In this document: piece after piece, positions 33,766 to 44,815 of the stretch
How positions within the stretch are numbered: the first letter of the stretch is position 1
Layout of the letters: each line of letters opens with the position of its first letter
NCBI GenBank assembly: GCA_028753945.1
Contig: JAPNXP010000001.1
Coordinates: 3,772,501 to 3,836,500, forward strand
Source of the DNA: Hexactinellida sp. DTS-2022
Lineage: Eukaryota; Porifera; Hexactinellida
Reading direction: 5' to 3'
DNA length: 64,000 bases
Translations under genes and position numbers: made by a program
The notes under the pieces: generated by a model
What the model was told of the DNA's origin: nothing
The model's input: only the letters and a program-made list of their open reading frames with translations
Databases searched by the model: none

Positions 33766-35646
33766 ATAAAATAAAAAAATCCAAAATTGCAGCTGTGCCG
33801 ACGCATGTTCCTTTCGTGGCACTATATTTTGTTGGTGGTTTATTGATAGTGCCTCCAAAGGAACATGCTGTCGGCGCAGGCTGCAATTTTGGATTTTTTT
33901 CGCCAAATCATCAACGCCCAAGGTGTGAAGAAGCATTTGTTATTTGGTCCGAGTCACAAGGAACAGTAGATAAATTTGAAGTTTGTTTCTATCAAAAACC
34001 ATCTAGAGTTTAATGCCATTCATTCATTATCTATTGATAATAAATTATATTATTAGTTAGTTATTTTAGCAATGTTATCCCCGGTGATTTGAGTTTAGTC
34101 AACAAATTCCTTATATTATTATATTTTATTTAATCCATTGTATAGTAATACTAGAATTAAATAGAAGCCAGCTGGAATTTATAAGTTGAATCAATTTAAT
34201 TATCGCAAGTTGAAACAATAGTGAAAGCTTTAACAAGTTAAATCAATATAATTATTACAAGTTGAAACAATGGAATTAGATTTCACAGTTTTATTGAAAT
34301 TGAAGTGTTGAGTAAACAAAGGAATTTCAACCCCCATTTATGGCAGAAATTAAACCAATTTTAACAAATTTTCTTCTCCCATCAGACGCAGAATTTTATG
34401 GTGAATCCAAATGTGAAATAAAATTTGGGGGTTTAGTAAAATATTTTTCTAGCTATGGACCAGACAAATTTTGAAAGATGTGTCCAAAATTTGTTAATCA
34501 AAAATCGTAACCCCAGGTGCAAATTAGACGGTCCCATCGCACCTACATGCAAAGTTTAAGCCCATCAACTATAAAGCTCTGGCCAGGGCACCGTCTACGG
34601 AGAAAAAATAATAAAAATAAAGGCAGTGATTCCAATACTGGGCCACTATACTATAGTATAGTCGGCACAGTAATAAAGGCAGTGAGATTAGAACTGGGCC
34701 ACTATACTATAGTATAGTCGGCACAGTAATAAACATTTCAATCTCATAATTAGACAGATCCTAAATCCTTGATGAATCAACTACTTAATTAATTTCATAA
34801 TTTCAGTATAGGTTAGAAATTACGTAATCCCATTAATTGTCTTATTAATAGGAAGCCAATATAGGTGTAATAAATAAACAATGCATCAGAGAAGTACTCG
34901 AGTGCATTCTTGTTAACCAAACAAATCAGATCACCCACATAGTGCTAAGAATAATATGATACATTTGAACTAATAACTTTCGTTAATTACTCTTACTTGA
35001 ATTGTTTGCAATAGAACACAATCGAAAATCGATTTTGCACTTTGCTATACCTGTGTTGGTACGATACACTATTTATGGTTGATTAGTGCAGGGACTAATT
35101 AATTAACTGTGTCACAATCAGAAGTAAAATAGGGATTCGTGAACTGCTATCAGGTGTAGAAATTTAGTATACGTCTAATGCTTTGAATTTTCTACAGATC
35201 GGAGCAAAACTGGAAAGCTAGTACAAAATATCTGTTTTTCGCAACTGTGACGTCATAATCCCGTTATTTTGTTTCAAAAACCAATAGATCGTTGTCGCAG
35301 TACAAAATTACCCCAGAATACTATTTTTCAGCTTTCTGGGACTTGTAGTCTTTCCAATTAATTCTGGACAAACATCCACACACACACACAAACAAACAAC
35401 AATTTCGCTTTTAATATATAGATAGATAATAATCGTAATCGTAATCAGATGATTCTATTAGTGTAATCGTACTGTAATCGTAATCATGCTATTTTATTAG
35501 CGTATTTATCTTTGAAATTAAGGATATATCAATTCGTAGGATTGCACTGCGATAGAGCTTTTATTCAATAACAGTCGTATTCATTTGAATTCCATCATAA
35601 TATATACAGTAACAGTTAGTTTAATGAAATTGACACTTTTCCTTTA

Positions 35647-36651
35647 CGAGCCCTTCGGTCTCGGTCGCTTCGCGACGGATCACTCTCTCACAAAGGTCGC
35701 TTCGCGACCTTTGTTCGTTCGTATTAGACACTACGCAAAACAATTAACGGCCGCTTCGCGGCCTTACTCTCCTCAAATATAACTCATATTAAATAAGTTA
35801 AGCCTGTGACTGGTAAATTACACGTACTCAATTCAGTATGCTGCTATTTGGGACCCCAGTATGTCAAGTAATTAATTCATTCATTCATGTTATTTACTAA
35901 CCCAGGATTTTAACAGCATAGTAGTAAATTGTTTGTAAATAGTTGAATTACTTTGATAGTAATATTATGCTTATGTGATTGACGTAAGCTAAATACATCA
36001 CGAATAGAAATAAACTGATGGAAGCCAAACTGGATTAATCAAGTATGCAATTTCGGAAATAATGTAGGTGAGATTAAATCATCAAACCTCAATATGTGCA
36101 ATGAAGCAGCAATTGTAGGTTACATTTTTGTTATTGCCTGGCTCAGATTAAATGCGAAAATTATAAAAATTTCTAGAGACATGCAACACATTCTGTTTTA
36201 TAAAGTGACAAAATTATTTGACGATTGAATCAAAAATGTAAGAGCTGAATCAAAATTAGTTCGTACGTGACGTCACAATCCCATAAATCGGTATACGTGT
36301 GTCTCATTTCATGTTGTCTTGCTATCTAAAATTGTGGCCGAATCGGATAAGAACTGAAAGAGCTATTCCCAAATATGTGCGTTTATGACGTCATAATCCC
36401 GTTATTTTGTTTCAAAAACCAATAGATCGTTGTCGCAGTACAAAATTACCCCTGTATAAAAATTTTCAGCTTTCTGGGACTCGTAGTCTTTTCAATTAAT
36501 TCTGGACAAACACACAAACACACACACACGCAGGTAAATGTCCTCATATCCGGTTTTTGTCCTCATATCCAAATTTTTGTCCTCATATCCAAGTTTTTGT
36601 CCTCACATCTATAGATACGAGGACAAGTTTTTGCGATACGAGGACATCCTC

Positions 36652-36711
<60 letters not shown>

Positions 36712-36734
36712 CAATTCCGCTTTTAATATACAGA
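35647..36734 (-). mobile_element. Helitron family B, copy B2 (1.09 kb, apparently complete)
   Basis: On the minus strand it starts TCTGTATATTAAAAGCGG, then a long CA/TG run, AAAGCTGAAAATTTTTATAC and two GACGTCA-containing blocks. It ends with the hairpins GGTCGCGAAGCGACC and GTCGCGAAGCGAC and terminal GGGCTCG, with flanking A (35646) and T (36735). No protein is encoded. It also contains a 20-bp minisatellite (36540-36620, TCCTCATATCCAAGTTTTTG) and (CA)n at 36655-36709. Confidence 0.78.
36655..36709. repeat. (CA)n microsatellite
   Basis: About 27 CA units inside Helitron B2. Confidence 0.95.
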
Positions 36735-37630
36735 TTACTGTGCCGACTATACTATACTATAGTGGCCCAGTATTGGAATCACTGCCTTTATTTTTATTAT
36801 TTCTCCGTAGCAGGTGCCCTGGCCACACCTGTATACATTGAGGGCTGAAACTTGGCATGTAGTTGCGAGGGACCGTCTAATTTGCACCTGGGGTTACGAT
36901 TTTTATCAAATGATTTCAACACCTATTTAAACTAATTATAGCTCATAACATGAAATAATTAATATTGAGCTTGATAAAATTTACATGTACGGATAGAGAA
37001 TTAAATTCTACACCTTTTCACAGTGCACGAATTTTTAAATTGGGTTTCGTTAGTGCCACAATAGAGTTGCAAGTTTCCTTTGTTTACTAACACTTCAGTT
37101 CCATTGAATGTGTTAAATCTAATTCTATTGTTTCAACTTGTAATAATTATATTGATTTGACTTGTTAAATCTTATTCTATTGTTTCAACTTGCGATAATT
37201 ATGTTGATTTAACCTACAAATTCCAGCTGGCTTCTATTTAATTGTAGTATTACTATACAATGGATTAAATATAATAATATAATATAAGGAATTTGTTGAC
37301 TCAACTCAACCAACCGTGGATAACATTGCAAAATAAATAACTAATAATATAATTTATTATCAATACATAATGAATGAATGGCATTAAACTCTAGATGGTT
37401 TATGATAGAAACAAATTTCAAATTTATCTACCGTTCCTTGTGACAACGACCAATTTACAAATGGTTCTTCACACCTTGGGCGTTGATGACTTGGCGAAAA
37501 AAAATCCAAAATTGCAGCATGCGCCGACAGCCTGTTCCTTTGGAGGCACTATCAATAAACCACCAACAAAATATAGTGCCACCAAAGGAACATGCTGTCG
37601 GCGCATGCTGCAATTTGGATTTTTTTTGTT
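36735..37630 (-). repeat. Hairpin-repeat unit, inverted copy
   Basis: Minus-strand copy of the 30-34 kb unit: palindrome unit, CTCCGTAG..., GGTTACGATTTTT, CAGCTGGCTTCTATTTAATT, then the hairpin at about 37497-37625. Confidence 0.8.
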
Positions 37631-37990
37631 AGTATACTTTTAGATTCGAATTTATCAGACTTAGCCAGACCGAATTTAGTATACATTTTGTGTTGTTTTC
37701 ATAATCATGATCATGTACAAGTTTATAGTAATCGTAATTGTAATCATAATCGCTTAAAAATTATAGATCGTAATCGTAATCACAATCATAATCGTCTAAA
37801 AGTAGATCGTAATCGTAATCATAATCATCTGAAAGTAATCGGCCCCAACCCTGTAAACAATCATAATATTCATATATTATTTTGATACATCGCTAAAAAG
37901 TAAAAAAAAGTGTTTTAAATTCTTTTCACGACATTTATCTTCATCAGAAGCATTCCCCAACAGTACAATTCATTTGAATCTTTAAAAAGC

Positions 37991-38227
37991 ATGTCTTGTG
38001 TTGTCCCAGGCTGCAAATCTAATTAAAAAGGCCAAGATTAATCTACCTCCGCTTTTCATTTCCCAAGAGACCCGAAGTTACTTGAAGAATGGTTCAGGGC
38101 AATTCCATGACTACGGAAGGACTTTGAAACCAACAAGCAGATGAGGGTAAGTATCTTTAATTTCCATTTATTGATTGCCATATTTACATTAGTTTATTTA
38201 GGGATGCATTCGTCATTTCAAAGAAGA
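37991..38227 (+). pseudogene. Decayed THAP domain, two exons
   Basis: ATG at 37991 opens MSCVVPGCKSN, then after a stop SAFHFPRDPKLLEEWFRAIP, then after another stop KDFETNKQMR. Donor GGTAAGTATC (about 38149) and acceptor TTTATTTAG (about 38200) lead to GCIRHFKED, the C-x2-HF end of the THAP zinc site. Three in-frame stops kill it. A Helitron family A 3' end (CTAG from 38228) is inserted immediately after. It may come from a host THAP gene or a P-like transposase. Confidence 0.7.
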
Positions 38228-38338
38228 CTAGCGCGATTCGCTTGCTAGGTCGCTTCACGGCAGAACACAACCACACACCAACCGCTTTGCGGTTGGTGTG
38301 TGGTTTATATACTCGATTATAAAGCGTAAATAGGCCTG
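38228..38338 (-). mobile_element. Helitron family A 3'-end fragment
   Basis: Complement of ...CGACCTAGCAAGCGAATCGCGCTAG with upstream GGTTG palindrome, flanked by A at 38227. Its 5' side is cut off at AAATAGGCCT. Confidence 0.7.
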
Positions 38339-38470
38339 TTGTGTGGTATTTTGAGACGCTGTGATATTTTGAGACGCCTATGTGATACACTCTATACACC
38401 ATGGATGTGCTATTACAAAATTTTAGACTGTGGTATTTTGAGACGCTGTGGTATTCTGAGACGCAACTAT
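38339..38470. repeat. GTGGTATTTTGAGACGC repeats
   Basis: Four imperfect copies of GTGGTATTTTGAGACGC; a weaker relative, GTGGTCTTTTGAGGCGC, is at 38765. Origin unknown. Confidence 0.6.
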
Positions 38471-39339
38471 ACAAGGCAAATTTAATCCACTCTACTATAA
38501 GTTTACTGTTTCATGTTATACTTAATATTAATTAAATAAGCAAAAATACCAAAAAATTTTGTTCCAGACCGATTTTCGATTTTTTTTTTGTTGGATCTAT
38601 ATACCACATATATAGAAGTAGTGTTTAATGCAATAAACTGTAAAATGAGTGTATTTTAGTTTCTAAATATTTCTTTTAGTTTCTGATATTAATTAGCCTT
38701 AATTAAATTGTGAATTGAAACTTAGTATAACTAGTGAATTCTGGATTTGCTTTTCCATTCTACTGTGGTCTTTTGAGGCGCTGGTAGTGAAAAGAATTTT
38801 CCACTTTACAGATTAATTTATTATAAAATTAATTGTTTATCTAAATTTACTTTCTACTACAATAAATTATTCCTTTTAATTAACATAATTTAAAGATTTA
38901 ATTGTAATCCACTTGCTTTATTAAAAGAAGGCCGTGTTTATAATTAATGTATCTATATTCTCCTTTGTTTATTTATTAATTAATACAATTAATTAATACG
39001 TAGTAGCAACTCAATTTTATTTCCTTAATTGACACAATAAACATCTAAATAATAAAGAATACAAATTATTTTAGTTTCCAATGATATCCCTCCACTTCTC
39101 GGAACCCTCCAGCTAACTCTCCATGTTTTGCAGTTTTCTAATTTTGTCCCTAATTTTTATTTTCAAATCATATCTCTCATCCTGCCATACTCTTCTCTCA
39201 TTCTCCAGGGATCCTCTGCTCTTAATTAAAAGAATCAATTAGTTATATTTGTTCGACTGCATCTTGGCAGCTCGATCTGCTCTTCGGCTGATTCTAAATT
39301 TCTTCTGTCAACGTCTCGTACACATAAATAATTGAAACC
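38471..39339. other. AT-rich sequence without a gene
   Basis: No coding or element signal was recognised apart from the single GTGGTCTTTTGAGGCGC. Confidence 0.35.
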
Positions 39340-39347
39340 GTCCTAAT

Positions 39348-40013
39348 CAGGGTTACCATCCGTCCTTTTTTTCAAAGGACAGTCCTCTTTTCTAGCTACC
39401 AGTCCTTTTGTTATTTTTGTCCTTTTTAAATCGCGTTTTGTCCTTTTTCGCCGTTTTTACCGAGAATACTGGCGCAAATAGTGGTATATACAGACATGAG
39501 GGTAGGAAGGGGGACAAAAGGAGGTCCCAGACTATTTCTAGTGTGCTAGAAAATCTAAAAAAATTTGCTCGCTCACTACGCTCGCTCGGTGATTAGAAAT
39601 ACAATGCTAATACTATAAACATTTGATTGGCCATTGAATCCTGCCACATGAATACTACTAAGGTTAACTTTACACAATGTGTTATTTTGGGGAATTAGTG
39701 TCATTTTTCAAACTCCTGAATTACTCTGATATTATTATATTATTATTCCGCTTTGTCTAAAACTTAAAATTCCAACTACTCATTGTCATAGTACTTCAGG
39801 TTATTCACTTGTTTGTTGAATAATTACTAACTTGATAAACAATTTTCATAGAATAGTTTGATGTTTCGCAACTGTTGGATTCTATTTATAAACTGATATT
39901 TAAATATGGCTATATGGCCTAATATGGCTACAATATGGCCAAACATGGCTAGTTATACCTTCCTTCGATTATGATGAAATGTCCTTTTTTTAAAGAATGA
40001 GATGGTCACCCTG
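39348..40013. mobile_element. hAT-type element, CAGGGTTACCATCCGTCC end
   Basis: Left CAGGGTTACCATC and right GATGGTCACCCTG are inverted with one mismatch. Flanks GTCCTAAT (39340-39347) and ATCCTAAT (40014-40021) differ at one base. GTCCTTTT motifs recur at both ends. The open frame at 39408 is terminal-repeat sequence, not a gene. Confidence 0.85.
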
Positions 40014-41044
40014 ATCCTAATTCAATAATTCCTAAACTGTAACCTTTTATTTATAGTTTATAAGTTTATATTTATTTGATCATAGAAAGACTTAACGAAG
40101 TAATCACGAATATCATTTGCATTGATCATTAAATTTGATGTAACCGAACTAACAGCATATATTCTTGAATCAAATTCCGGAATTAAATGGAATGCGTTAG
40201 TTATTTATCACTTCCGATTACAGGGAGGTAACTGGTTCCCAAAACGATTACTAAATTCGATATCTATCTAAAGCATTTTGTTGGCTACAAAACATCATAT
40301 TTATAATTCTTAGAATTGAAAGATTTAACTCTAATCCACTTGCCTTTAAAAAGACAGGATCTAGTCTAGCTATACGCATTTTCCCTTATAGATGCATTAA
40401 TTAAAAAATACAATTAATTATTACTAGTAAGCACGATTATATTTTAATCTTATGAATAATAAGGCAAACAAAACGAACAAAACAAAAAATGTATAATATA
40501 CTTTTATTTTAATTTAATAATCCTCCACCCACTTAATTAATCTGAACTAATATCTTCCAACTTTATTATTTGTCTTTTTAATTGTCTTATTTTTTACGCA
40601 GTTCCTTTCTTTCAATCTCCATTCTGCCTTTTTTTGTCTAGAAATTCTGTGCTCATCGATCATTACACATATTTCTTTCTTCAACCTCAACTTCTCGTGT
40701 TTTTTTTTGCATTTCCTCAATAAACTCTACGTAATATCTAGCACCGCAATCCATAATAGCTGTAATTACTTTTGCATCTTTCATATGGTATTTATAGTTG
40801 TAAGTTTTAAATCATTGTAGCACAAAACTGAGTTATGAAATTTCAAAACGTAATTTGGTACAAGTGCACACGTTCTGGAAGCTTATGAAACTTCCTGAGT
40901 AACACGATATCTAACTTATCTTATTTCTCATTCACCATTTTGTTTGGCTACAATAACTAACTTATTACTGCTTGATTTTATCTTTATTGTTTGAGAAATT
41001 TATTTCTAAATAAAGCAATGTATTTTTATTAAAAATTACTTTCA
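40014..41044. other. AT-rich sequence, possible flank of the Ty3 relic
   Basis: No gene or clear long terminal repeat is visible next to the integrase relic. Confidence 0.3.
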
Positions 41045-42085
41045 TCATGCATACACAATCAATAGTACCTGTGATGTGTCGACACCTATGCTAGAATCGA
41101 GGTTTACTTTCTTCTTAGTGTTTCTTACAAAATAAGGACGTGTGATATGGATTGGAATTTTCTTGTCTTTTTTGGCTCCTAATTCTGTCTGAGAAATAGT
41201 AACATGACTATCTGTTACTTTTGACACCGTGTAAGGCCCAATATATTTTGATTGCTTCTTCGTTTTGGGTAGGTGTTTTAGCTTTGGCATGTTAGTGCAT
41301 ATGATCTTATCATCCATCTTCAGAGAGGCACTACAGATGTCATAATGATAATAAAATGTGAGTAAGAAAACATTGTTGAATCTATAAAGCTCAACTAACC
41401 GTCCTTCGTTGACCTTCTTATCATACTGCATCTTCTATTTGATTTGCTCAAAGTTGATAGTATCCATTGCTGATTGCTGATAGAAGACGAGATTCATCAA
41501 TACTAGTAACTTCTTCTTGGGGAATGTCAAGTGGTGTAGAAAAGATGTTTGATATTTCTTCAATATCATAGAGTGGAGGAATGATTTCGCTCATAATAGC
41601 ATCGTCTAATGCAAAATCTTTTTCACTATTGCACTATTGCAGTGAAATTCCTGAAATATCTATGAATAATACAAGCAAGATTACTATCGAATACGTGCTA
41701 GTATTATTAAAAATAAATATTTAGCAATATGTCACTGATAATATTTGATTAGAATGTAGAAAAATTATAATGCAACTCACATTACTTGTAAACTCCCTTC
41801 CTTGGTCGTGCTGAATAATATCGGGTAATTCCATATCGAGGTAGATATCTTTAAGATTCTGGATTACTATTTATGATGTCTTCGACTTGAGAGCGCGCAC
41901 TGCAACGTATTTGCTCAGAAAACAAACAGTGACCAAAATGGTTTATATCCATCTTTGCTCTCAGAGAAATCACATATAAGGTCCATCCCTATATGTTTCC
42001 ACGTTCTAGACGGGGGTGGGATTGGTTGGAGCTTCTTTTGCGGTTGTGGTGGCAAGGCCGCTGTCATCTGTCATGTATGGCAAGT
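41045..42085 (-). pseudogene. Ty3-type retrotransposon integrase relic
   Basis: Minus strand. About 42085-41780 in changing frames reads GMDLICDFSESKDGYKHFW, SKYVAVRALKSKT and DMELPDIIQHDQGREFTS, which is the integrase catalytic core with two of its Asp residues (the Asp in GMDL and in HDQGREF). About 41640-41450 reads an acidic linker. 41431-41045 reads on from KKMQYDKKVN to NMPKLKHLPKTKKQSKYIGP and YTVSKVTDSHVTIS, matching the post-core NMxKLxxxKxxxKYxGPYxV module of Ty3 integrases. The last piece is open for 128 codons; the core is broken. No reverse transcriptase, gag or LTR is visible. Confidence 0.78.
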
Positions 42086-42413
42086 CTTTACCTTTAGTAT
42101 ACAAGAAAGTCATTATAATATGGCATTTTTTTATAATTTTGTATTAGTTACAACATCGATATCTAATTACACCATTATATAAAATTCGTAAATGGTTGAT
42201 TGAAGTTAACTGTTATAAAAATAAATATAAAACTATTTGGGATCTTGCGAATTAATGTTAGTTGCTATTAGTCGTCAAAATAAATGCTTTACTAATTAGA
42301 TAATCTAGAACTTAATAATTACGATTACAGCAAATGAATGATTCAACTCAAATGTTCCACTAACACTGCATTCTAATGCTATCTTGGGATGTACATCAAT
42401 TTGAATAGAAATA
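42086..42413. other. AT-rich sequence without a gene
   Basis: Nothing recognised. Confidence 0.35.
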
Positions 42414-43881
42414 TAGTAGAACTCGATTAAGGCGTACCAGCCTTGGGAAACAAGACAAAGTACGTACTAACCGAGGCATGTCTTATCTGTATGCATAATC
42501 CACAGGTCGAAATACTGACTTGTTTAATTGTGTAAATACGATGTAAGGATATACAAGTCTTCAAACATACTTAACGAAAAGATAAAGTATTTTGGTTGTC
42601 ACGTACTCAGACAATCAAAACACTAACGGAGTTCTGCTGACAGATTTCTAGAAATAGAAATTGGTACGTTTGATTCGAGTCAGGCGCGGCGCCAGAGGGG
42701 GGGCAGGATTTAGTGTATTCTCAAGTTAAAATTATATGTGATAAATTCGCCCATGATAATCCCAAAGCCCATTCCCCTGGACACCATTCTAGAGGCTCGA
42801 TTGTCTGAAAATTTTCGCTCGCTCGCTCAATTTTCGTCAAAAACATACATATTAATATCGTATATCTCGTATTATAGCATCGCCGCACCCCAAAAGTAGC
42901 AAATACAAATTTACTAACAGTATTTGTGATAATTATTTTGTTCAAAAATAAAATTATTTGTAATACAATGCATATCTAGTAAGTGATTTCAAAAAATCAC
43001 TGAATTTTCGATGAAGTCCAAAATCCCTGGATAGTTTGCATGTATGACAAGTTCATCGTAGCTCAATTGTTTTCAGATAAATTCTGACAGATGGAAAAGC
43101 TGCCCCCTTGAAAAATTGGTTGCCCCCCCTCTGCCCCCCCAGTTCTAAAATCCTGGCGCCGCGCATGATTCGAGTATGTACTGTACTGAATTGATAATTG
43201 CAATGCAATTTACCCAGTAATTGTAAAATAAATCAAATGAATATATCTACATAACATTACAAATTGATTTTAATTGAAAATAAATCGAACTAATAGTAGG
43301 TTAAGGGTTAAGTGATATATTATATAATCGTCAGGAAATAGGCAAATTCTTCGTGCAGAAGTCAAAGATTAGATTGGTTGAAGTTGCAAAATGAGGACAA
43401 GAGTGATCCAGTTGGCTACAATTAGAGGTGCACCGGATCCACTTTTTTTGGTTCCGGATCTCGCCGGATCCTGGATATACAGATCCGGCCGGAACCGGAT
43501 TTACCGGATCCGCTTTTGCATATTCCATCAGTCTAATACGGACTTGTTAGATGATATGAACACAATGTAGGGAATACAAGACTCTAACATATCTTACGAT
43601 AAGATTAAAGTATTATAGTTGTAACGAACACACTTAATCAAAATACTAACTGAATCCAGCTGACAGTTTTAACTACGTACCAACCGAAATATAATAGATA
43701 TATTTACTAGGGTATAAAAATCGGTTGGTCTTATCCGAGGAACTTCTTATCCGATTAGGTATTAACGGTTGAACCGAATTATTTATAATGCATTTGATAG
43801 GGGGAAAATCGATATTAGAGAATAGTGTGTATTATCCGAGAGTACGTCTTAAGCCGAGTAGTAACTAAGCGAGTTCCATTG
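42414..43881. mobile_element. Tigger-type element carrying nested hAT MITEs
   Basis: Left TAGTAGAACTCGATTAAG and right GCGAGTTCCATTG are imperfect inverses, each next to TA. The interior retains GTACGTACTAACCGAGG-type motifs and is interrupted by the hAT element at 42681. The ends of the hAT element at 43423 overlap its right part, so the boundaries need checking. Confidence 0.45.
42681..43167. mobile_element. hAT-type MITE, CAGGCGCGGCGCCAG ends
   Basis: Ends CAGGCGCGGCGCCAG and CTGGCGCCGCGCATG are inverted with one mismatch. The perfect 8-bp duplication ATTCGAGT is at 42673-42680 and 43168-43175. C- and G-runs near each end. No transposase. Confidence 0.93.
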
Positions 43882-44234
43882 TAAGTAATTGTCTATTCAA
43901 AATAATCATTTTTTAAGCAATCCAGATCAAACTTGAGTTCGAAGTTTCTTATCCATATTTTCCTCAATCTGTCAATCAAAGACATTTAAATAGTTTATGT
44001 CTCCTATTACTTCATAAAATTAAAATAAATTTGAAATGGCGTAAGTATATCACTATTGAATAGTTTTTGTAAGTAATTAGAGGTTACTTATTGATTAATA
44101 GAATCAATAAAATAGTTGATAAGCATACAGATTCGGATCCGGTGGATCCGGTAACCTCATCTCGGATCCGGCCGGATCCCGGATCCACCACAAATGGGGA
44201 AATCCGGCCGGATCCAGGATCCAGTGCACCTCTA
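43423..44234. mobile_element. hAT-type element, TAGAGGTGCACCGGATCC ends
   Basis: Left TAGAGGTGCAC and right GTGCACCTCTA are inverted. Both subterminal regions are rich in GATCCGGCCGGATCC. Flanks GCTACAAT (43415-43422) and GCTATAAT (44235-44242) differ at one base. Confidence 0.88.
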
Positions 44235-44339
44235 GCTATAATTTGAAAAGTAACTACTTTTTTAATGAGATAATGATAATGAGACGCCACCGTCCTGCAT
44301 CCTCAGATAGACTTCGAAGGAGCAGAAACAATATTATCA

Positions 44340-44460
44340 TTAACACTGGCCTTATAGTTAAACAAGTATACTAAACACGAATTTCGAATTTATAAATTTT
44401 GAAAATGAATATTTATTGTTGTTGTTTACCTGTTTACACAGCAGGAATTAACAAATTAAG
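44340..44460. mobile_element. Family B-type minisatellite fragment
   Basis: AACAAGTATACTAAACACGAATTTCG and the following TTATTGTTGTTGTTTACC match the repeat unit of the Helitron at 58465-59371. Confidence 0.45.
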
Positions 44461-44479
44461 TTATAACTCCAACAGTAAG

Positions 44480-44815
44480 TGTATTGGCAATCTGGTGTGA
44501 CCAACGTGTCCGCATCATTAAAACACAAACCTTTATGTGTGTATGTGTATACGTATATATATATGTTGTTTGTATGTTCCGAGTTGATTGAAGAAACTGG
44601 ACGGTTTCCAAATGAGATTTTTGGCATATAGGGGTAACTTTTGGGACCCGCCAACAAGTTGAGGTTTCCACACAAAATTTCTCACACCTCGCCAAGTTAT
44701 GACGTAATTGTCACATTTCGAGAACCTTGAAAATTCACTTAATCGCACATAATTCCCGCCCTCTAAGAGATAAAAATCGAAAATTTTATTGAACATGAAC
44801 ATAAACGGTGTCCCT
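44480..44815 (+). mobile_element. Helitron family A fragments, rearranged
   Basis: 44480-44519 matches the inverted GGTGTGACCAACGTGTCCGC block; 44520-44815 is in plus orientation from AAAACACAAACC to GATAAAAATCGAAAATTTTA. The two pieces face each other, so the copy has been rearranged. Confidence 0.6.

Larger units (their letters stand above)
30596..34735. repeat. Tandem array of hairpin-repeat units
   Basis: Three further units follow directly (about 30600-31430, 31430-34000 with an insertion, 34000-34735). Each runs ACCATCTTGAGTTT.., ATTGATAATAAATTATATTA, AGAAGCCAGCTG, CAACCCCCATTTATGGCA, then CACCGTCTACGGAGAAAA. Hairpins are at about 31211-31331 and 33777-33896. The last unit has the CTATACTATAGTATAG palindrome pair instead of the hairpin. 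Open frames here are repeat artefacts. Confidence 0.8.
28361..35422 (-). mobile_element. Helitron family B, copy B1 (expanded)
   Basis: On the minus strand the 5' end is TCTATATATTAAAAGCG (35422 downward) followed by TTG-rich sequence and CA runs. The 3' end is hairpin GTCGCGAAGCGAC, then ACCGAAGGGCTCG, with host T (complement of A28360) next. It lies between A28360 and T35423 of Helitron A1. The final CTCG differs from the usual CTRR. The interior holds the hairpin-repeat array and the TTAA element. Confidence 0.75.
20092..35426 (-). mobile_element. Helitron family A, copy A1 (heavily interrupted)
   Basis: On the minus strand the 3' end is a GCGAAGC hairpin region followed by CTAG, with host T next. 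The 5' end is TCTA (35426-35423) continuing as TACTATTAAAACAC at 28360 and below. Host A (20091) and host T (35427) flank it, the A|T target of Helitrons. No Rep/helicase is present, so it is non-autonomous. Helitron A2, the P-like element and Helitron B1 are inserted in it. Confidence 0.75.
20027..37853. mobile_element. hAT-type element expanded to 17.8 kb by nesting
   Basis: Left end CAGTGTTGGGGCCGATTAC and right end GTAATCGGCCCCAACCCTG are inverses with one mismatch. Flanks TAAACAAT at 20019-20026 and 37854-37861 are a perfect 8-bp target duplication. Element sequence, recognisable by repeated GTAATC, survives in blocks at 20027-20091, 35427-35520 and about 37700-37853. Everything between those blocks is later insertions (see findings). 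Confidence 0.85.

Noticed and set aside
30336..34717. Repeated open frames containing PTACSFGGT and related peptides, also at 28.9, 37.4, 60.5 and 62.0 kb
   Set aside because: They are translations of the hairpin repeat H, appear on both strands because the repeat is an inverted pair, and show no conserved ends or starts.
28958..34735. CRISPR-like array
   Set aside because: Units are about 0.8 kb, lack short regular repeats and spacers, and the organism is eukaryotic.
20019..37861. A giant hAT or Starship-like element carrying cargo
   Set aside because: The interior is explained by successive insertions with their own ends and empty sites, so a single large cargo-carrying transposon is not needed.
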